NCBI GenBank assembly: GCA_039519185.1
Contig: CM076849.1
Location: forward strand, 109,063,806-109,127,805
DNA from: Astragalus membranaceus
Taxonomy: Eukaryota; Streptophyta; Magnoliopsida; Fabales; Fabaceae
Direction: 5' to 3'
DNA: 64,000 nucleotides
Shown here: positions 1 to 11,472 of the stretch, in pieces
Layout of the letters: the number at the start of each line of letters is the position of its first letter
How positions within the stretch are numbered: position 1 is the first letter of the stretch
Notes under the pieces: model-generated
What the model was told of the DNA's origin: nothing
The model's database searches: none
What the model saw: the letters and a program-made list of their open reading frames with translations, nothing else
Position numbers and translations under genes: made by a program

Positions 1-749
1 ATAAAGAAATTAGTGTGTATTTAGTGGTGTAGAGAGAAAGAAGGTAAAAATATGTTGTGTATTGAATGTTATTGGATTCAAAGGTGTGCTTGTCATGATG
101 AAAGGCTTTTTTGTGATGTGCACTTGATGGGGGCTGAAGTGAAGGGAGGCGTGGAGCATGAGGATGGAGTGAAGGAGGTGAAGAAATTAGTGGGTATTTA
201 GTGGTGTAGAGAGAAGGAAGGTAAAAATATGTTGTGTATTGAATGTTATTGGACTCAAAGGTGTGCTTGTCATGATGAAAGGCTTTTTTGTGATGTGCAA
301 TTGATGGGGCTGAAGTGAAGGGCATGAGGGTGGAGTGAGGGAGGTTGTTTGCTTGTGAAATTGGTGCTTACTTTGGCCAAAAATGGATAAAAGCAAAAAG
401 CACCTAAAAGGAATTAGCCCTAATTCTAAAAATACCATAAGCATCCAATATTATTTTGTTATTCATTTTTTTATTTTGATTTCAGATTTCTATTTTTAAT
501 TATACATATTTTTGAGCCTTTTTGAAAGTGAGAGAAAAAAAACCGTTATAATTGACCAAAATACCCTTTTTGGCTCTAAAACCCTAATTTGCCCGAAAAG
601 TGCGTCCCAACCCTAAAAACGATTTCAAGAACCTTGGAATGCCTTCAAGGATCCGAAATGTAGTGCATAAGGCTCTTCGCTCTTCAAATTATTTATTATT
701 TTGGAAAATTAGGGCTTTGACCTAAGCCGGACAAAATTGGGGTATGACA
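1..749 (-). repeat. Partial 3' LTR of the Ogre-derived element
   Basis: It matches 10,723-11,472 almost base for base: about six substitutions plus one A-run length change. Its inner boundary (749/750) is fixed by CA at the LTR end followed by a tract that is purine-rich on the minus strand. About 2.75 kb of this LTR lies left of the window. A near-perfect ORF-sized stretch (187-444, minus) is duplicated with the LTR and is not a gene. Confidence 0.9.
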
Positions 750-768
750 GCTGCCCCTCTTTATTTGG
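750..768 (-). other. Polypurine tract of the Ogre-derived element
   Basis: On the minus strand the bases next to the 3' LTR read AAATAAAGAGGGGCAGC and then TGTCATACC. A purine-rich run directly before the LTR start is the plus-strand priming site of LTR retrotransposons. It fixes the orientation of the whole element as minus. Confidence 0.8.
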
Positions 769-960
769 ATTTTACCAAGAAATATGAATTGTGCGAGACA
801 TATTTCGAAGGTAAAATAGAAATAAAGAATTCAGAAATTATACCAATTTTGTCCATTTGGAGAAACCCGAATTCCCCCGTTTTTTTTTTTTTTGGAAAGA
901 TAGACACTTTCGTGTTGATGCGAAAACAGCAAATGAACACTGACGTGCAGACTGAAAGGT

Positions 961-1080
961 AAAATGGGCACTTGGCGTGCAGACAGAAAAGTAAATGGGC
1001 ACTTGGCGTGCAAACAGAAAAGTAAATGGGCACTTGGCGTGCAAACAGAAAAGTAAAATGGGCACTTGGCGTGCAGAAAG
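961..1080. repeat. Short tandem repeat, about 31-33 bp unit, four copies
   Basis: The core GGGCACTTGGCGTGC followed by an AGAAAAGTAA-like spacer occurs four times in succession, starting near 966, 997, 1,028 and 1,060. It lies in the 3' part (minus sense) of the non-coding internal region of the Ogre-derived element. Confidence 0.85.
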
Positions 1081-1430
1081 CGGTAAATTGCTCAGGCTGC
1101 CTAAAACCGGTAATCCTTAAACGAACTCTTGACGAATCCGAGTTTGCACGTGGCTTTGAGGAGCACGCTCTTCCTGTTGGCCTTTCGAGCGACCGGGGGG
1201 ATCGTTATCAGCTCCGGAACTGATATACTGATCAATGCACGACGTCCACTGTATCTTAGGCTGATACAACTATTCCGTTGCGCCTCGCATGGGGCTGCGG
1301 TTCATCGCGTTGCTCGTACACGATGTGAGACCTGGGCAGAAGGGAGCGATGATCTCTGTGCTCCGATCCGCAATGCGCGCTTGAGCGCTCTCTTTTCTTT
1401 TCTATTTCTCTCTTTTCTTTTTTTTTCTTT

Positions 1431-2480
1431 CTGAACTCCCCACTTGGGGGAACATTTTCTGGAATCTAGGGGCGAGGGCTAACACCGAAGTGCTCATCCT
1501 CTCTTTGTACCTGTAGCTGAAAATGAACAAATGCATGCAATGCAAACGCCATGATTGCTGTTTTCGTTTTTCTTATGATGAATGATGAGTTTCTTATTTC
1601 CTTTGTCTATGTCGGATGAATGCATGATCTTCTACTGTTCTTATATGCTTGATGAATGCAATGATTTTCCTTTTCTTCTCTTGTCTGTACGCAATGCATG
1701 ATTTTCTTTTTCTTTTGCTTATGTCTGATGAATGCATGATTTTCTCCTGTTCTTATATGTCTTTTTCTCTTTCTCTAGCTTCTCTTCTTTCTTTTTCTTT
1801 CTTTTCTTTTCTTTTCTCTTTTCTTTTCTCTTTTCTTTTCTTTTTGTTTCTCTCTTTCTTTTCTTTTCTTTTCTTTTTTCTTTCTGAACTCCCCACTTGG
1901 GGGAACATTTTCTGGAATCTGGGGGCGAGGGCTAACACCGAAGTGCTCATCCTCTCTTTGTACCTGTAGCTGAAAATGAACAAATGCATGCAATGCAAAC
2001 GCCATGATTGCTGTTTTCTTTTTTCTTATGATGAATGATGAGTTTCTTATTTCCTTTGTCTATGTCGAATGAATGCATGATCTTCTACTGTTCTTATATG
2101 CTTGATGAATGCAATGATTTTCCTTTTTTTCTCTTTTCTGTACGCAATGCATGATTTTCTTTTTCTTTTGCTTATGTCTGATGAATGCATGATTTTCTCC
2201 TGTTCTTATATGTCTTTTTCTCTTTCTCTAGCTTCTCTTCTTTCTTTTTCTTTCTTTTCTTTTCTTTTCTCTTTTCTTTTCTTTTCTTTTCTTTTCTTTT
2301 CTTTTCTTTTCTGTTTCTTTTTTTCTTCTGAACTCTCCCAACTTGGGGGAGCATTTTCTGGAATATGGGGCGAGGGCTAACACCGAAGTGCTCATCCTCT
2401 CTTTGTACCTGCAGCTGAAAATGAACAAATGCATGCAATGCAAATGTCATGATTGCTGTTTTCTTTTGCAAACGTCTGAA
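1431..2480. repeat. About 450-bp tandem triplication with pyrimidine tracts
   Basis: Units start with CTGAACTCCCCACTTGGGGG at 1,431, 1,884 and (as a variant) 2,328, giving periods of 453 and 444 bp. The third unit is partial. Each complete unit ends in a variable TTTTC pentanucleotide tract (about 1,780-1,880 and 2,230-2,320), which explains the length difference. The opening of each unit contains the inverted repeat CCCCACTTGGGG. Confidence 0.85.
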
Positions 2481-5319
2481 TTTCTTTTTTTGTCTTGCTC
2501 TTTTTATGAAGTGCTGGTATGCAAATGAAAAATTTTGGTATGTAATGCTCTTGCGTTTTGATGAAATGGCAGATGACATGCAATGGAAAACTTTTCTTCT
2601 TTGCCTTTTTCTATGAAATGGGAATGCTATAAAATGATGAATAACATGAAATGATGAATGACATGGGATGTTTTAGCTTTCTTTTCTTCTATGAGATGCA
2701 AGTATTGATGTGATGCAACTGTATTGCTTTGATGTTTGAATGCAAATGTATGCGGTGATCGATGCTTTGATGAATGAAATGCTCCTGTTCTAACTTCTGT
2801 TTGTTTCTTTTTGCTTCTTCTATGAAATGCAAACATTAATATGATGCAATGCTCTGATGTTTGATGCAATGATTCTTGTTCTTTTTCTTTTATGGAAATG
2901 CTAACGTTAATATGATGCATATGCATTGCTTTAATGTTTGATGATTGAATGACAAAGGAATGCTTGTGAAATGATGAATGATATGGAATGCTGGATGACA
3001 GGGAATGTTTCTGTTCTTTTTGTCGCTTGTTTGGAGTTTGCAAGTGAGAGTCAACACCGGATGTGCTAATGAAAAAGCAATGAATGAGAAGACATGAAAT
3101 GAGGATCGCCTGGGATCAAGGGAGTAGCTTTGAATTATGGACACAAAGGGTCTGGTTTATGGGTCAACATATGTCTGTATCGATCTAATGGTCTGAAGAA
3201 TTTTGATGATGCAATGTGCATGCAATGATTAGTATCTTGTGGAATGGTGAATGACATGGAATGCTTTTGTGTTGCTTTTGTGGTTTCTTTTCTTTGTTTT
3301 CTTTTTGCTTTCTTTGCTTTTTCTGTGAAATATCTGATGCAAAATGTAATGCTCTAGTAATGAATGACATGCAATGATTTTGTTCTTTTCCTTTTTATGA
3401 AGTGCGAACACTAATATGATGCCAATGCAATGAAAAGATTTCTGCTTTTTCTGTGCAACTGACGTGGAACGTTTTTTCTTTTTGCTATGTGATGAATGCA
3501 CAAAATGTGAAGATGCAAATGTAATGCTTTGATGCATATGCTATAATAAATAGATTGAAATACCTAGATGCATGAGGTAAACATTTTTGTGATGATGAGA
3601 TGCGAGACTTTAAATGCAAGGACTTTGACCATTCTGTTGAAAAATTGAATTTGATTCAACCTCTGGTGTTCTCAAGGTTTTTATTTACAAACAACCTCAC
3701 TTGTGTTCTCCTTCTTTCCATGATGACTGAATTTTAGATATCACGTAAACAACTTGTGTTCTCTCTTTTTGAAGCATTGTCTAGTAAGCATGCATAAGAG
3801 TGCAAATGTGAATGAATGAGTCAGTTAACTTGGAATTGGTTTAGGGCATGGACTTTTATGGCAAGTGAAGGAATGACAGACATGGTTATTGCCGAAGCTT
3901 ATGAGGGACCAAGAGATACAAGATTGCCCCAATTCAGGTCTTTGACGAGTGAATAACTTGCCCCTGTCTAGTGGTGACAACAACTAGGGGTGTAGAAGAT
4001 GATGAATTGGGAACGCTTCGGCTTTTGGGATGAAAGCTGGAATGAAAGGGGTTTTGCTTCAACCCACAGAATTTGATGTTGCCCCAGTCATAACAAGGAC
4101 AAAGCTGCCCCAATCAGAATGACAAGGTCTTGTTTAGGATAGTGAGTTGGGAGATTGCCCCGGTGAGGTTTTAATGGGAATGAATGAGGTGAAGGAATGG
4201 GAATGCACTTGCCCCACTTTGGAATGACATTGACAACTGGAGTGACATGGGATGGGTATTGAACAGACTTTCCCAAGACTAGGGTGTGTGGGTGGTGAAG
4301 AGAATGCCCCAGCTTTTGGGTCTGAGTGGTATTCTCAGCGCAAATCTTTGGTTCTCTACTGATGTCTTGACTTTTGGTGCGAAAGAATCCTTACCTGGTG
4401 ATCACTAAACCTTGTTTTAATGCATCTTGAATGTGTTTTGGAGTGCAAGTCCCTCTTTTTTTATTTTGTCAGCTTTCTTTTTTTCTGACTAATCGTTTCT
4501 GTTTCCTCAGTTCTCTTTTTTCTGAGGGTTTATTCTTTCTTGATCAGCTTTCTTTTTTCTGATCGTTTGTTTTTCTTTTGAGCAAACACATTGTACATAG
4601 ATAAGCTTGTTCGTCCTAAGATCAGAATTTGAGAGAACAAAAGCAACCGGTCATTGATCGGAATGGACTTTTCGGGATTGTGGTGTTTTGTGGAGGAAGG
4701 AGGGTTAGGCTTAATGAAGTGTTTGAGGCTAATGGGAGGATGAGTTTTGTTTGGCGTTGATTGACGGTTAATGGTCTATGAGGAAGATGGTTATTGGGCT
4801 TGTTTGGGCTCTGTTAAAGCAAATTCGTGTCTCATGGTAGAATGACTAAGGGGTTTGATGTTGAGGCCAAAGGAAGTGTTTGAAGGTTTATGGAATCAGG
4901 TGTTGGAATGATGAAGTGTTTGAAGGTTTATTTAGACAAGGATCTCTTGTATTTTGTGGTAACATGTACCAGCTCGCAACTTATATTTCTTTTGTATTTT
5001 CTTTTATTTTGGGATTTTCATTTTTGAATCCCCTTTTTTTTTATTTTCTCTTTTTCCTTTTTTTTTTGATTCTTTTCCTTCTTCGACTCGGGTGAGCTGA
5101 TAAAAAGTGATGCACTTTTTTTTTATTTGGGGTGATCCTTGTCTAGGGTGATTTTTGGATTTTGGTTTTTCTTGGCTCAAGGTGGGTAGGAAAGGGACTT
5201 TCTGGGATTTTGGGGTTTTTGAGGAGATGGCCAAACTTCATTTCAAATCCCGATTGCTTATTTCTATAAGACTTAACTTTAGAACAATAATTTATCTATC
5301 TTCATGTGTTTGCTCTTTT

Positions 5320-5435
5320 TCCTTTTTTGTGCCCTAATTTTTCCCTGGACCGCTCTTTGCGAGTTTTCAGTCCACCGGGCGCTCCTTTTTGCCTAGGCCG
5401 CCCTTTGCGGGTTTTCAACCTAGCGAGCTTGTTTT
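5320..5435 (-). other. Block homologous to the Ogre 3' UTR
   Basis: Read on the minus strand this segment closely matches 45,467-45,580 downstream of the Ogre integrase. Shared landmarks are GCTCGCTAGGTTGAAAACCC, AGGGCGGCCTAGGCAAAAA and a second GGATTGAAAACTC-type block before AAAATTAGGG. This places the Ogre-derived element as a relative of that coding Ogre that kept the 3' UTR but lost the polyprotein. Confidence 0.8.
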
Positions 5436-6116
5436 CTTGTTATATTATTATTATTATTATTATTTCAGAGACTTGCACTGAAGGAATATGATATTAATCA
5501 AGGGGAATTAATGATCACAGACTTGCCCCAGCATGGAGGACTTGAACCAAAAGTCAAATACGCACTGATGGGGAGAATATGCACTTTATGGGTGGACGGG
5601 GCGGGACTAGACTTGGACGGGAAACTGTGGTAAGGGAGGAAAACCAACGGACTCAAACAAGAGAATGTACTCATAGCATGCACGCTCATTAGAAGAATGC
5701 TTCACAGAGAGTTAACATCAGTTAAAAATTTGTTTTTTTCTTTGATACACTATTTCAGTCTTTTATCATGGAATGGATGAGATGTAATGTTTTTTTTTGT
5801 GAAAAAACTGAGTGTCTTGGAACACCTTGAGTTTGCAAATGAGTGAGGGTAAACTTTTCCAAAAGGAAAGATTACTTTGCAAGAACATCACAACATTTTT
5901 GTTGACGCAATGCATGGATGAAAACATTATGATGTATACATGATGAAAATGAAATGCATGAAAGCATATTCAGTTGAAAAGTATGATTATTCTAAAAGTT
6001 TTTTTTTTCTTTTTCTTTTCGATGCTTTCTTTTTATGCAAGACGAATGAAATGCCAATGCATCCTTGGATGATGAATGATGCAAGGATGCTGCTTCTTTT
6101 CAAAATGATTTTTTAT

Positions 6117-6460
6117 AGAGGCAAGACAAGATATGAAATGCCGATGCCCCCTTTTTCTTTCGAATGATGCTTTTCTCTAAATGATGATGATTTTTTTTAG
6201 AGGCAAAACAAAGTATGAAATGCCAATGCCCCTTTTTCCTTTTGAATGATGAAAGATGCAGGAATTATGTTTTTTCTAAATAAATGATGATTTTTTTTTT
6301 AGAGGCAAGGCAAAGTATGAAATACCAATGCCCTTTTTTTTCTTTTGAATGATGAAAGATGCAGGAATGATGCTTTTTTCTAAATGATGATTATTTTTTA
6401 GAGGCAAGGTAAAGTATGAAATGCCAATGCCCCTTCCTTTTTTGAAAGATGCATGTATGG
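6117..6460. repeat. Tandem array of about 80-100 bp units
   Basis: Four successive units begin with AGAGGCAAG(A)CAAAGTATGAAAT near 6,117, 6,199, 6,301 and 6,400. Each continues with GCCAATGCCCC, a T-rich run and GATGAAAGATGCAGGAATGA. Unit lengths vary mainly through T-tract changes. The repeat lies in non-coding internal sequence. Confidence 0.8.
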
Positions 6461-7491
6461 AGAAATGATGTATTTGAACCAAAGTGATGAGGTTAATGAA
6501 ATGGTGCATGAATGCTACATTTTGAATAAATTTGATGATGATTTTTATTCATGATTATGAATGAGATGCTTTCTTGTTTTCATTTTTGTGCAATGAAATG
6601 CATGATACTCGCAATGATTTTCTTTTTTGTTTTTTAGTTTTGGAACATGATTTTGAAAATTATTTGGAGATGCAAATGATTTATTGGAAAAAAGGTTTTA
6701 GAAAAATGTGCTTGACGGGGTATGACCCGCTCCTACGTATCCCCATTGTAATGAGGAATCAAAGCTTACGTAGTTCTACTTGGTCTTTTTTGAAATAATG
6801 CTTATGCATGAATGTCTCATCTTGGAGAACTTGACGAGGATTTTTTTTGCATGATTATAAATAAAATGCTTATGCTATGCAGATGATAATTGTTTTTTGT
6901 TTTATCTTTATGTAATGAAAGGGAATGCAAGATGAATGTTTTTTTTTTCAAAATTGGAATTTTATGCAATGCAAATGATGCGATAATGTAGTGATGCAAT
7001 GATACCTTTTTTTTGTGTTTTTTGCAGAAAGAGGATATTTAGAGGTGGTGATTTGAAAATTTCCACACTATATGCCACCTCATATAGGCGAAAAGGAAAA
7101 GCATATCTTTTTTTGATTTTCAAAAATTTTGAAGGAAAAATTGATTGAACTGATTGCAACGATGCAACACACAATTTGGAAAGCCCTAGTGACCTAAAAG
7201 GGGGTAGAACCTATGATCTAAGGCATTTTAAGGATAATCTTCTCATGTAGCTCTATTCACACCCTCACAAAGGTTATCAGAGCCACAGTCCCTCTCATGA
7301 AAATCCCTGTAAATGCAACAAACTGCTAGATACGAAGCATCATGAAAGAGCACAACTCTGATTGAAACTTTCGCGAGTAGCCAAACGGACAAAGGTCCTG
7401 ATGGGCTCCCACTACTCGAATCCACTCATCCTAAGGTATCCTAACAGACCTGGGTTATGGTCTATTTCTCTAATCATATAATCTCAAGGTA

Positions 7492-7493
<2 letters not shown>

Positions 7494-7541
<48 letters not shown>
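7494..7541. repeat. (GT)n microsatellite
   Basis: An uninterrupted GT dinucleotide run of roughly 23-24 units lies in the presumptive 5' leader (minus sense) of the Ogre-derived element. Confidence 0.95.
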
Positions 7542-7543
<2 letters not shown>

Positions 7544-7946
7544 GGGCATTTCCTTAAAAACTACCCCACCTGCAAATGAAAATCCAGAACAGTCCAGACA
7601 ATAGAAAGCCATAACATGTCGTCTACCCAAGGGTTCAATACCAATCAAATACAACTAATCTAGGGTGCCAACAACAAACACATTACTTACCTCAGAAAGG
7701 GAGCTGAGAAGAAGGGGAAATGACAAGAGAGGGGAAATATGCATGAGGGAACTAAGCATTTAAGCAAAGAAGTAACTATCTATTATTTTAAACAAAAGCA
7801 AATCTAGAAGAAGAATGCATATGGATGCAACATGCTTATGTAAAAGAAGAAGAATAGAGGCAAAGCAAGATGTTCAAATCAATCACACAAACCACACACT
7901 TAATTAATTAGGCTTGACCCACTTTTGAAAAAATGTTTTTTTTTAG

Positions 7947-7964
7947 TCCCCAGTGAAGTCGCCA
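7947..7964 (-). promoter_or_regulatory. Primer-binding site, tRNA-Arg type
   Basis: The minus strand reads TGGCGACTTCACTGGGGA, two bases after the LTR end CGCAACA. TGGCGACT-x-C-x-CTGGGGA is the tRNA-Arg-type priming sequence used by Ogre/Tat elements (family knowledge). With the polypurine tract at 750-768 it fixes polarity and both inner LTR boundaries. Confidence 0.85.
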
Positions 7965-8462
7965 GCTGTTGCGCCCGAAAAAGTCCCCGAGGGAGAACCT
8001 TCCTCGTTCACAACTTTTCCTAAGACAATGAAGCCGCCACCAATATGTATTAAGGAAAATATTAGGAAAACCTTTTTTGGAAAGCGATTGGTCTTGCGAA
8101 ACTAGAGAATAGGGTTCGGGGGTCGGTTACGCGCAGAGAAGGTGTTAGCACCCCACACGTCCTCTCTACTGAGAGGGAACCTTTAATTAAATGTGTGGTT
8201 TTAGTGTGCTGACTTGAAAATACTTAATTTTGCCTCTCTACTTCTTGTTGAAAAATTCTTAATGAAAACCTTTGTTTATTATGAAAAAAAGGGGGGAAAG
8301 ATGGGTTTTTAGAAAAATGCGCTTGACGGGACATGGCCCGCTCCTACGTATCTCCCGGTGCGATGGAGAACTCAAAGCTACGTAGTTCTTCTTTGTCCTG
8401 AAAAAGGTTTTTGTCTTTTATCTTTTTAATGAGTTTTCGAAATAGGACGAGCATTTAGTGAA

Positions 8463-9292
8463 TGATTAAACTAACCAAGGTTATGGATAATCACTGCTAA
8501 GTACTCTTGAAAATGAGGGTCACTACCACCAGTCAGACGAACAAAGGTTCTGATTGACTATTAGTAGCAACCCGTTTTTTATTTGCCTTTTTGAAAGTGG
8601 TTTTCGAAAGAGATTGATTGGCACGAATGATCAAACTAACAAAGGTTATGAGTGATCATCGCTTGTTATTCTTTGGGGAAAAAGACATCGCCACCAATGG
8701 CTAGACGAACAAAGGTTCTGATTAACCACTAGCGACGATGGGTTAAAAATGATTTTAGAAAGGAAAAGGTTTTTGTTCTGAAAATGATCTTGGTTTGCGA
8801 AAATGATTCTTTTTTGTTACGAAAATGACTCTTTTTTTTATTATGCAAGTGCTAAACTTTTTGATGGTTGCGCTTGACGAGAATGTGACTCGCTCCTACG
8901 TATCCCAAATGGGAATCAAAGCGACGTAGTTCTAACGAGCTTTGAAAAATCTTTTTGAAACTTCTTTTGAAAATGAGAGCTTTCATGATGATCAAACTAA
9001 CAAAGGTTATGATGGATCATTACTAGTAACTCTCTTTGAAAATGCCTTTTGTAAATGCAAACTTTCATGGTGATCGAACTAACAAAAATTATGATGGATC
9101 ACCGCCAATAACTTGTTTTTGATTCTTTGATACTTAGAAAAATGCTTTTTGAAATTGGATGCGTTCATGATAACCAAACCAACAAAGGTTGTGATGGATT
9201 ATCACTAGTAGCTTGCTTTATGCTTGCGAAAGTTCTTTTGAAATTGAGGCTTTCATGACAATCGAACCAACAAAGGTTGTGATGGATTGCCA
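8463..9292 (-). repeat. Array of variable hairpins with a conserved loop in the LTR
   Basis: At least eight units of roughly 35-40 bp share a core close to AAACTAACAAAGGTTATGATG, flanked by short arms that form inverted repeats. Arms read TGATTA/TAATCA (8,463), AGTCA/TGACT (8,531), ATGATC/GATCAT (8,627), ATGATC/GATCAT (8,988), GGTGATC/GATCACC (9,069), TGATAA/TTATCA (9,168) and TGACAATC/GATTGCCA (9,256, one mismatch). A weaker unit lies near 8,700. Arm sequence differs between units but complementarity is kept. Spacing is about 95-110 bp among the later units. Confidence 0.75.
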
Positions 9293-10722
9293 CTAGTAAC
9301 CATTTTTATGGCAAGTCGTTTAGAAATGAAAACAATGAGTGCAAGAAAGAATTAGTGAATTCACGATCATTGGAATCAAATCATTAAGCAACAACATTTG
9401 AATTTGCAAACAAGGATCAAGCCTAAACTATATATATTAGATCACAACACAAAGGTAGGCAAGGAAGGAACTTGAAGTGGGCATTTAAGTAAGAATACAA
9501 GAGTAGGCAAGATTGAACCTAAATGCACATCTAATGGAAGATGCTAGGTGAGAACCATACTCAAATATTTCTACAAGATGCAAGGGAATCTAAATGCACA
9601 TCTATTGGAAGATGCAATGTATGGAATTGACCTATCTAAGTGTTGATGATATTCTTATATGAGAGTGGACAATGAAATTGTTAGCTTAAGGAAAAGAGTT
9701 GCCTCAATCATGATCATGGGCAAGCGTAAGCAAGCAAATTATTTAGCAACCAAAGTATCAAAGAATGTTGAATCACTTTAGTCAATCCTCACACTTAAGA
9801 TTAAGTGCACAAGTGCACAAGTGTGAATCACCTTGCCAATCATCAACAAAAACAAGTTCATTAAAGCAAACCCAAACCCTAATTTTTTTATGTTAAAACC
9901 TAGGAGCATACATACCCTAAATCAACTATTATTCATCCCCAAATCATGAAATAAACAAAAGCATTCAAGAACCCTAAACCTAGGCCCATGGCCGAATGTC
10001 ATCATGCTTGAAATGAGTTTCTTATTTTGTGAAGGTTATGCAAACAAGAGTGAATATGCAAGGAAATGTGAGAAAACACAACAACAACTAGCAAATCACA
10101 TTTTTATGAGAGTATGCGAAATACAACATGCCATAAAACAACATTTATTTCATGAAAGGCAAGGATTAAGATCCAAATCAACACAAATCAACAATTATTA
10201 AAGGGGGAGAAGCACCATAAACACCCAAGCCTCCCTAAGTGCTTGTCAAAGTGCTTATGACACCTCTCACCAACAACAATCAACTATATGAGAATATGAA
10301 GATGATAGGATGAATGCTTTTTATATTTTTGAGGAAATACTCAAAGATGATGCAAGGTTTTAAGGATTACCTTAGCTTTGAGCTAGAAAGTGAGGTGAGA
10401 AGATGAAGCTAGACACAACTCAACAAGACTCCAATATTCTTCAAAGAAGTACCTACTTGATGATGATGCTTGAACTTTGGATGAGAAAATGGAGGGAGTA
10501 TGTGAAAGAGGGATGCAAATGAGGTGAGTTGTTTGTTAGGGTTTTTTGGTGTAGGAGAAAATTGGAAGGTTTCTTTGAGATGAAAGAAAAAACAAGAGGA
10601 AGTGAGGGAAAGGAGAGGGGCTACGAATTTCTTGGTCCTTTTTGGGAGGAGAGGAGTGAGTTATCCTTATTCAAATCCTTGGGAGGCCAAAGATCTAATG
10701 GGTTTAAGGTTGTGAGAGGGAA

Positions 10723-11078
10723 ATAAAGAAATTAGTGTGTATTTAGTGGTGTAGAGAGAAAGAAGGTAAAAATATGTTGTGTATTGAATGTTATTGGATT
10801 CAAAGGTGTGCTTGTCATGATGAAAGGCTTTTTTGTGATGTGCACTTGATGGGGGCTGAAGTGAAGGGAGGCGTGGAGCATGAGGATGGAGTGAAGGAGG
10901 TGAAGAAATTAGTGGGTATTTAGTGGTGTAGAGAGAAGGAAGGTAAAAATATGTTGTGTATTGAATGTTATTGGACTCAAAGGTGTGCTTGTCATGATGA
11001 AAGGCTTTTTTGTGATGTGCAATTGATGGGGCTGAAGTGAAGGGCATGAGGGTGGAGTGAGGGAGGTTGTTTGCTTGT
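10723..11078. repeat. 178-bp tandem duplication within the LTR
   Basis: Two adjacent copies, about 10,723-10,900 and 10,901-11,078, share AAGAAATTAGTGNGTATTTA and following sequence with a few differences; the second copy lacks about 15 bp. The same duplication is present in the other LTR (1-about 356), so it predates this insertion. Confidence 0.85.
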
Positions 11079-11472
11079 GAAATTGGTGCTTACTTTGGCC
11101 AAAAATGGATAAAAGCAAAAAGCACCTAAAAGGAATTAGCCCTAATTCTAAAAATACCATAAGCATCCAATATTATTTTGTTATTCATTTTTTTATTTTG
11201 ATTTCAGATTTCTATTTTTAATTATACATATTTTTGAGCCTTTTTGAAAGTGAGAGAAAAAAAAAACGTTATAATTGACCAAAATACCCTTTTTGGCTCT
11301 AAAACCCTAGTTTGCCCGAAAAGTGCGTTCCAACCCTAAAAACGATTTCAAGAACCTTGGAATGCCTTCTAGGATCCGAAATGTAGTGCATAAGGCTCTT
11401 CGCTCTTCAATTTATTTATTTTTTTGGAAAATTAGGGCTTTGACCTAAGCCGGACAAAATTGGGGTATGACA

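Larger units (their letters stand above)
769..7946 (-). other. Non-coding internal region of the Ogre-derived element
   Basis: This is about 7.2 kb without a long ORF or a recognisable domain. It is dominated by divergent repeats of motifs such as ATGAATGCAATG, T/C-rich tracts and several local tandem arrays listed separately. Homology to the Ogre 3' UTR is visible at 5,320-5,435, and a copy of an LTR motif lies at 6,708-6,780. The coding region of the ancestral Ogre has apparently been replaced or lost. The small ORFs on both strands (60-138 codons) come from low-complexity sequence and are not supported as genes. Confidence 0.75.
1..11472 (-). mobile_element. Non-autonomous Ogre-derived LTR retrotransposon (LARD-like), 3' LTR cut by window edge
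   Basis: Positions 1-749 recur at 10,723-11,472 as a direct repeat with about seven differences. In minus orientation the order is 5' LTR (11,472 to 7,967), primer-binding site (7,964-7,947), about 7.2 kb of non-coding DNA, purine tract (768-750), then the 3' LTR leaving the window at base 1. LTR ends on the minus strand read TGTCATACCCC and CGGGCGCAACA. No gag, protease, RT or integrase is recognisable, so it must depend on an autonomous relative. It shares LTR motifs and a 3' UTR block with the coding Ogre at 33,720-50,241. It sits inside a CACTA transposase gene. The target duplication cannot be checked because the left flank is outside the window. Confidence 0.88.
7967..11472 (-). repeat. 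Complete 5' LTR (3,506 bp) of the Ogre-derived element
   Basis: Bounded by TG at 7,967 and CA at 11,472 on the plus strand. In the sense (minus) direction it begins TGTCATACCCCAATTTTGTCC, the typical Ogre LTR start also seen in altered form at 46,996. It contains a 178-bp tandem duplication near its start, a hairpin repeat array toward its end (8,463-9,292) and two copies of a conserved TACGTAGGAGC motif (8,318-8,400 and 8,868-8,940). No confident TATA box was found. The stretch 9,310-10,700 holds no feature I recognise. Confidence 0.88.

Noticed and set aside
187..444. 85-codon minus-strand ORF present identically at 10,909-11,166
   Set aside because: It lies inside the two LTR copies and is duplicated with them. 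There is no recognisable domain.
744..1434. Small ORFs near the polypurine tract, considered as an Ogre ORF1 remnant
   Set aside because: The position in minus sense is the 3' end, not the 5' end where Ogre ORF1 lies, and no similarity is visible.
1649..2579. ORFs rich in Phe/Ser/Leu (plus) or Lys/Arg/Glu (minus)
   Set aside because: They are translations of TTTTC/GAAAA pentanucleotide tracts in a non-coding retroelement region.
7494..7541. Possible CRISPR or satellite array
   Set aside because: This is a plain GT dinucleotide run. None of the tandem arrays in the window has the repeat-spacer pattern of CRISPR, and the window is eukaryotic.
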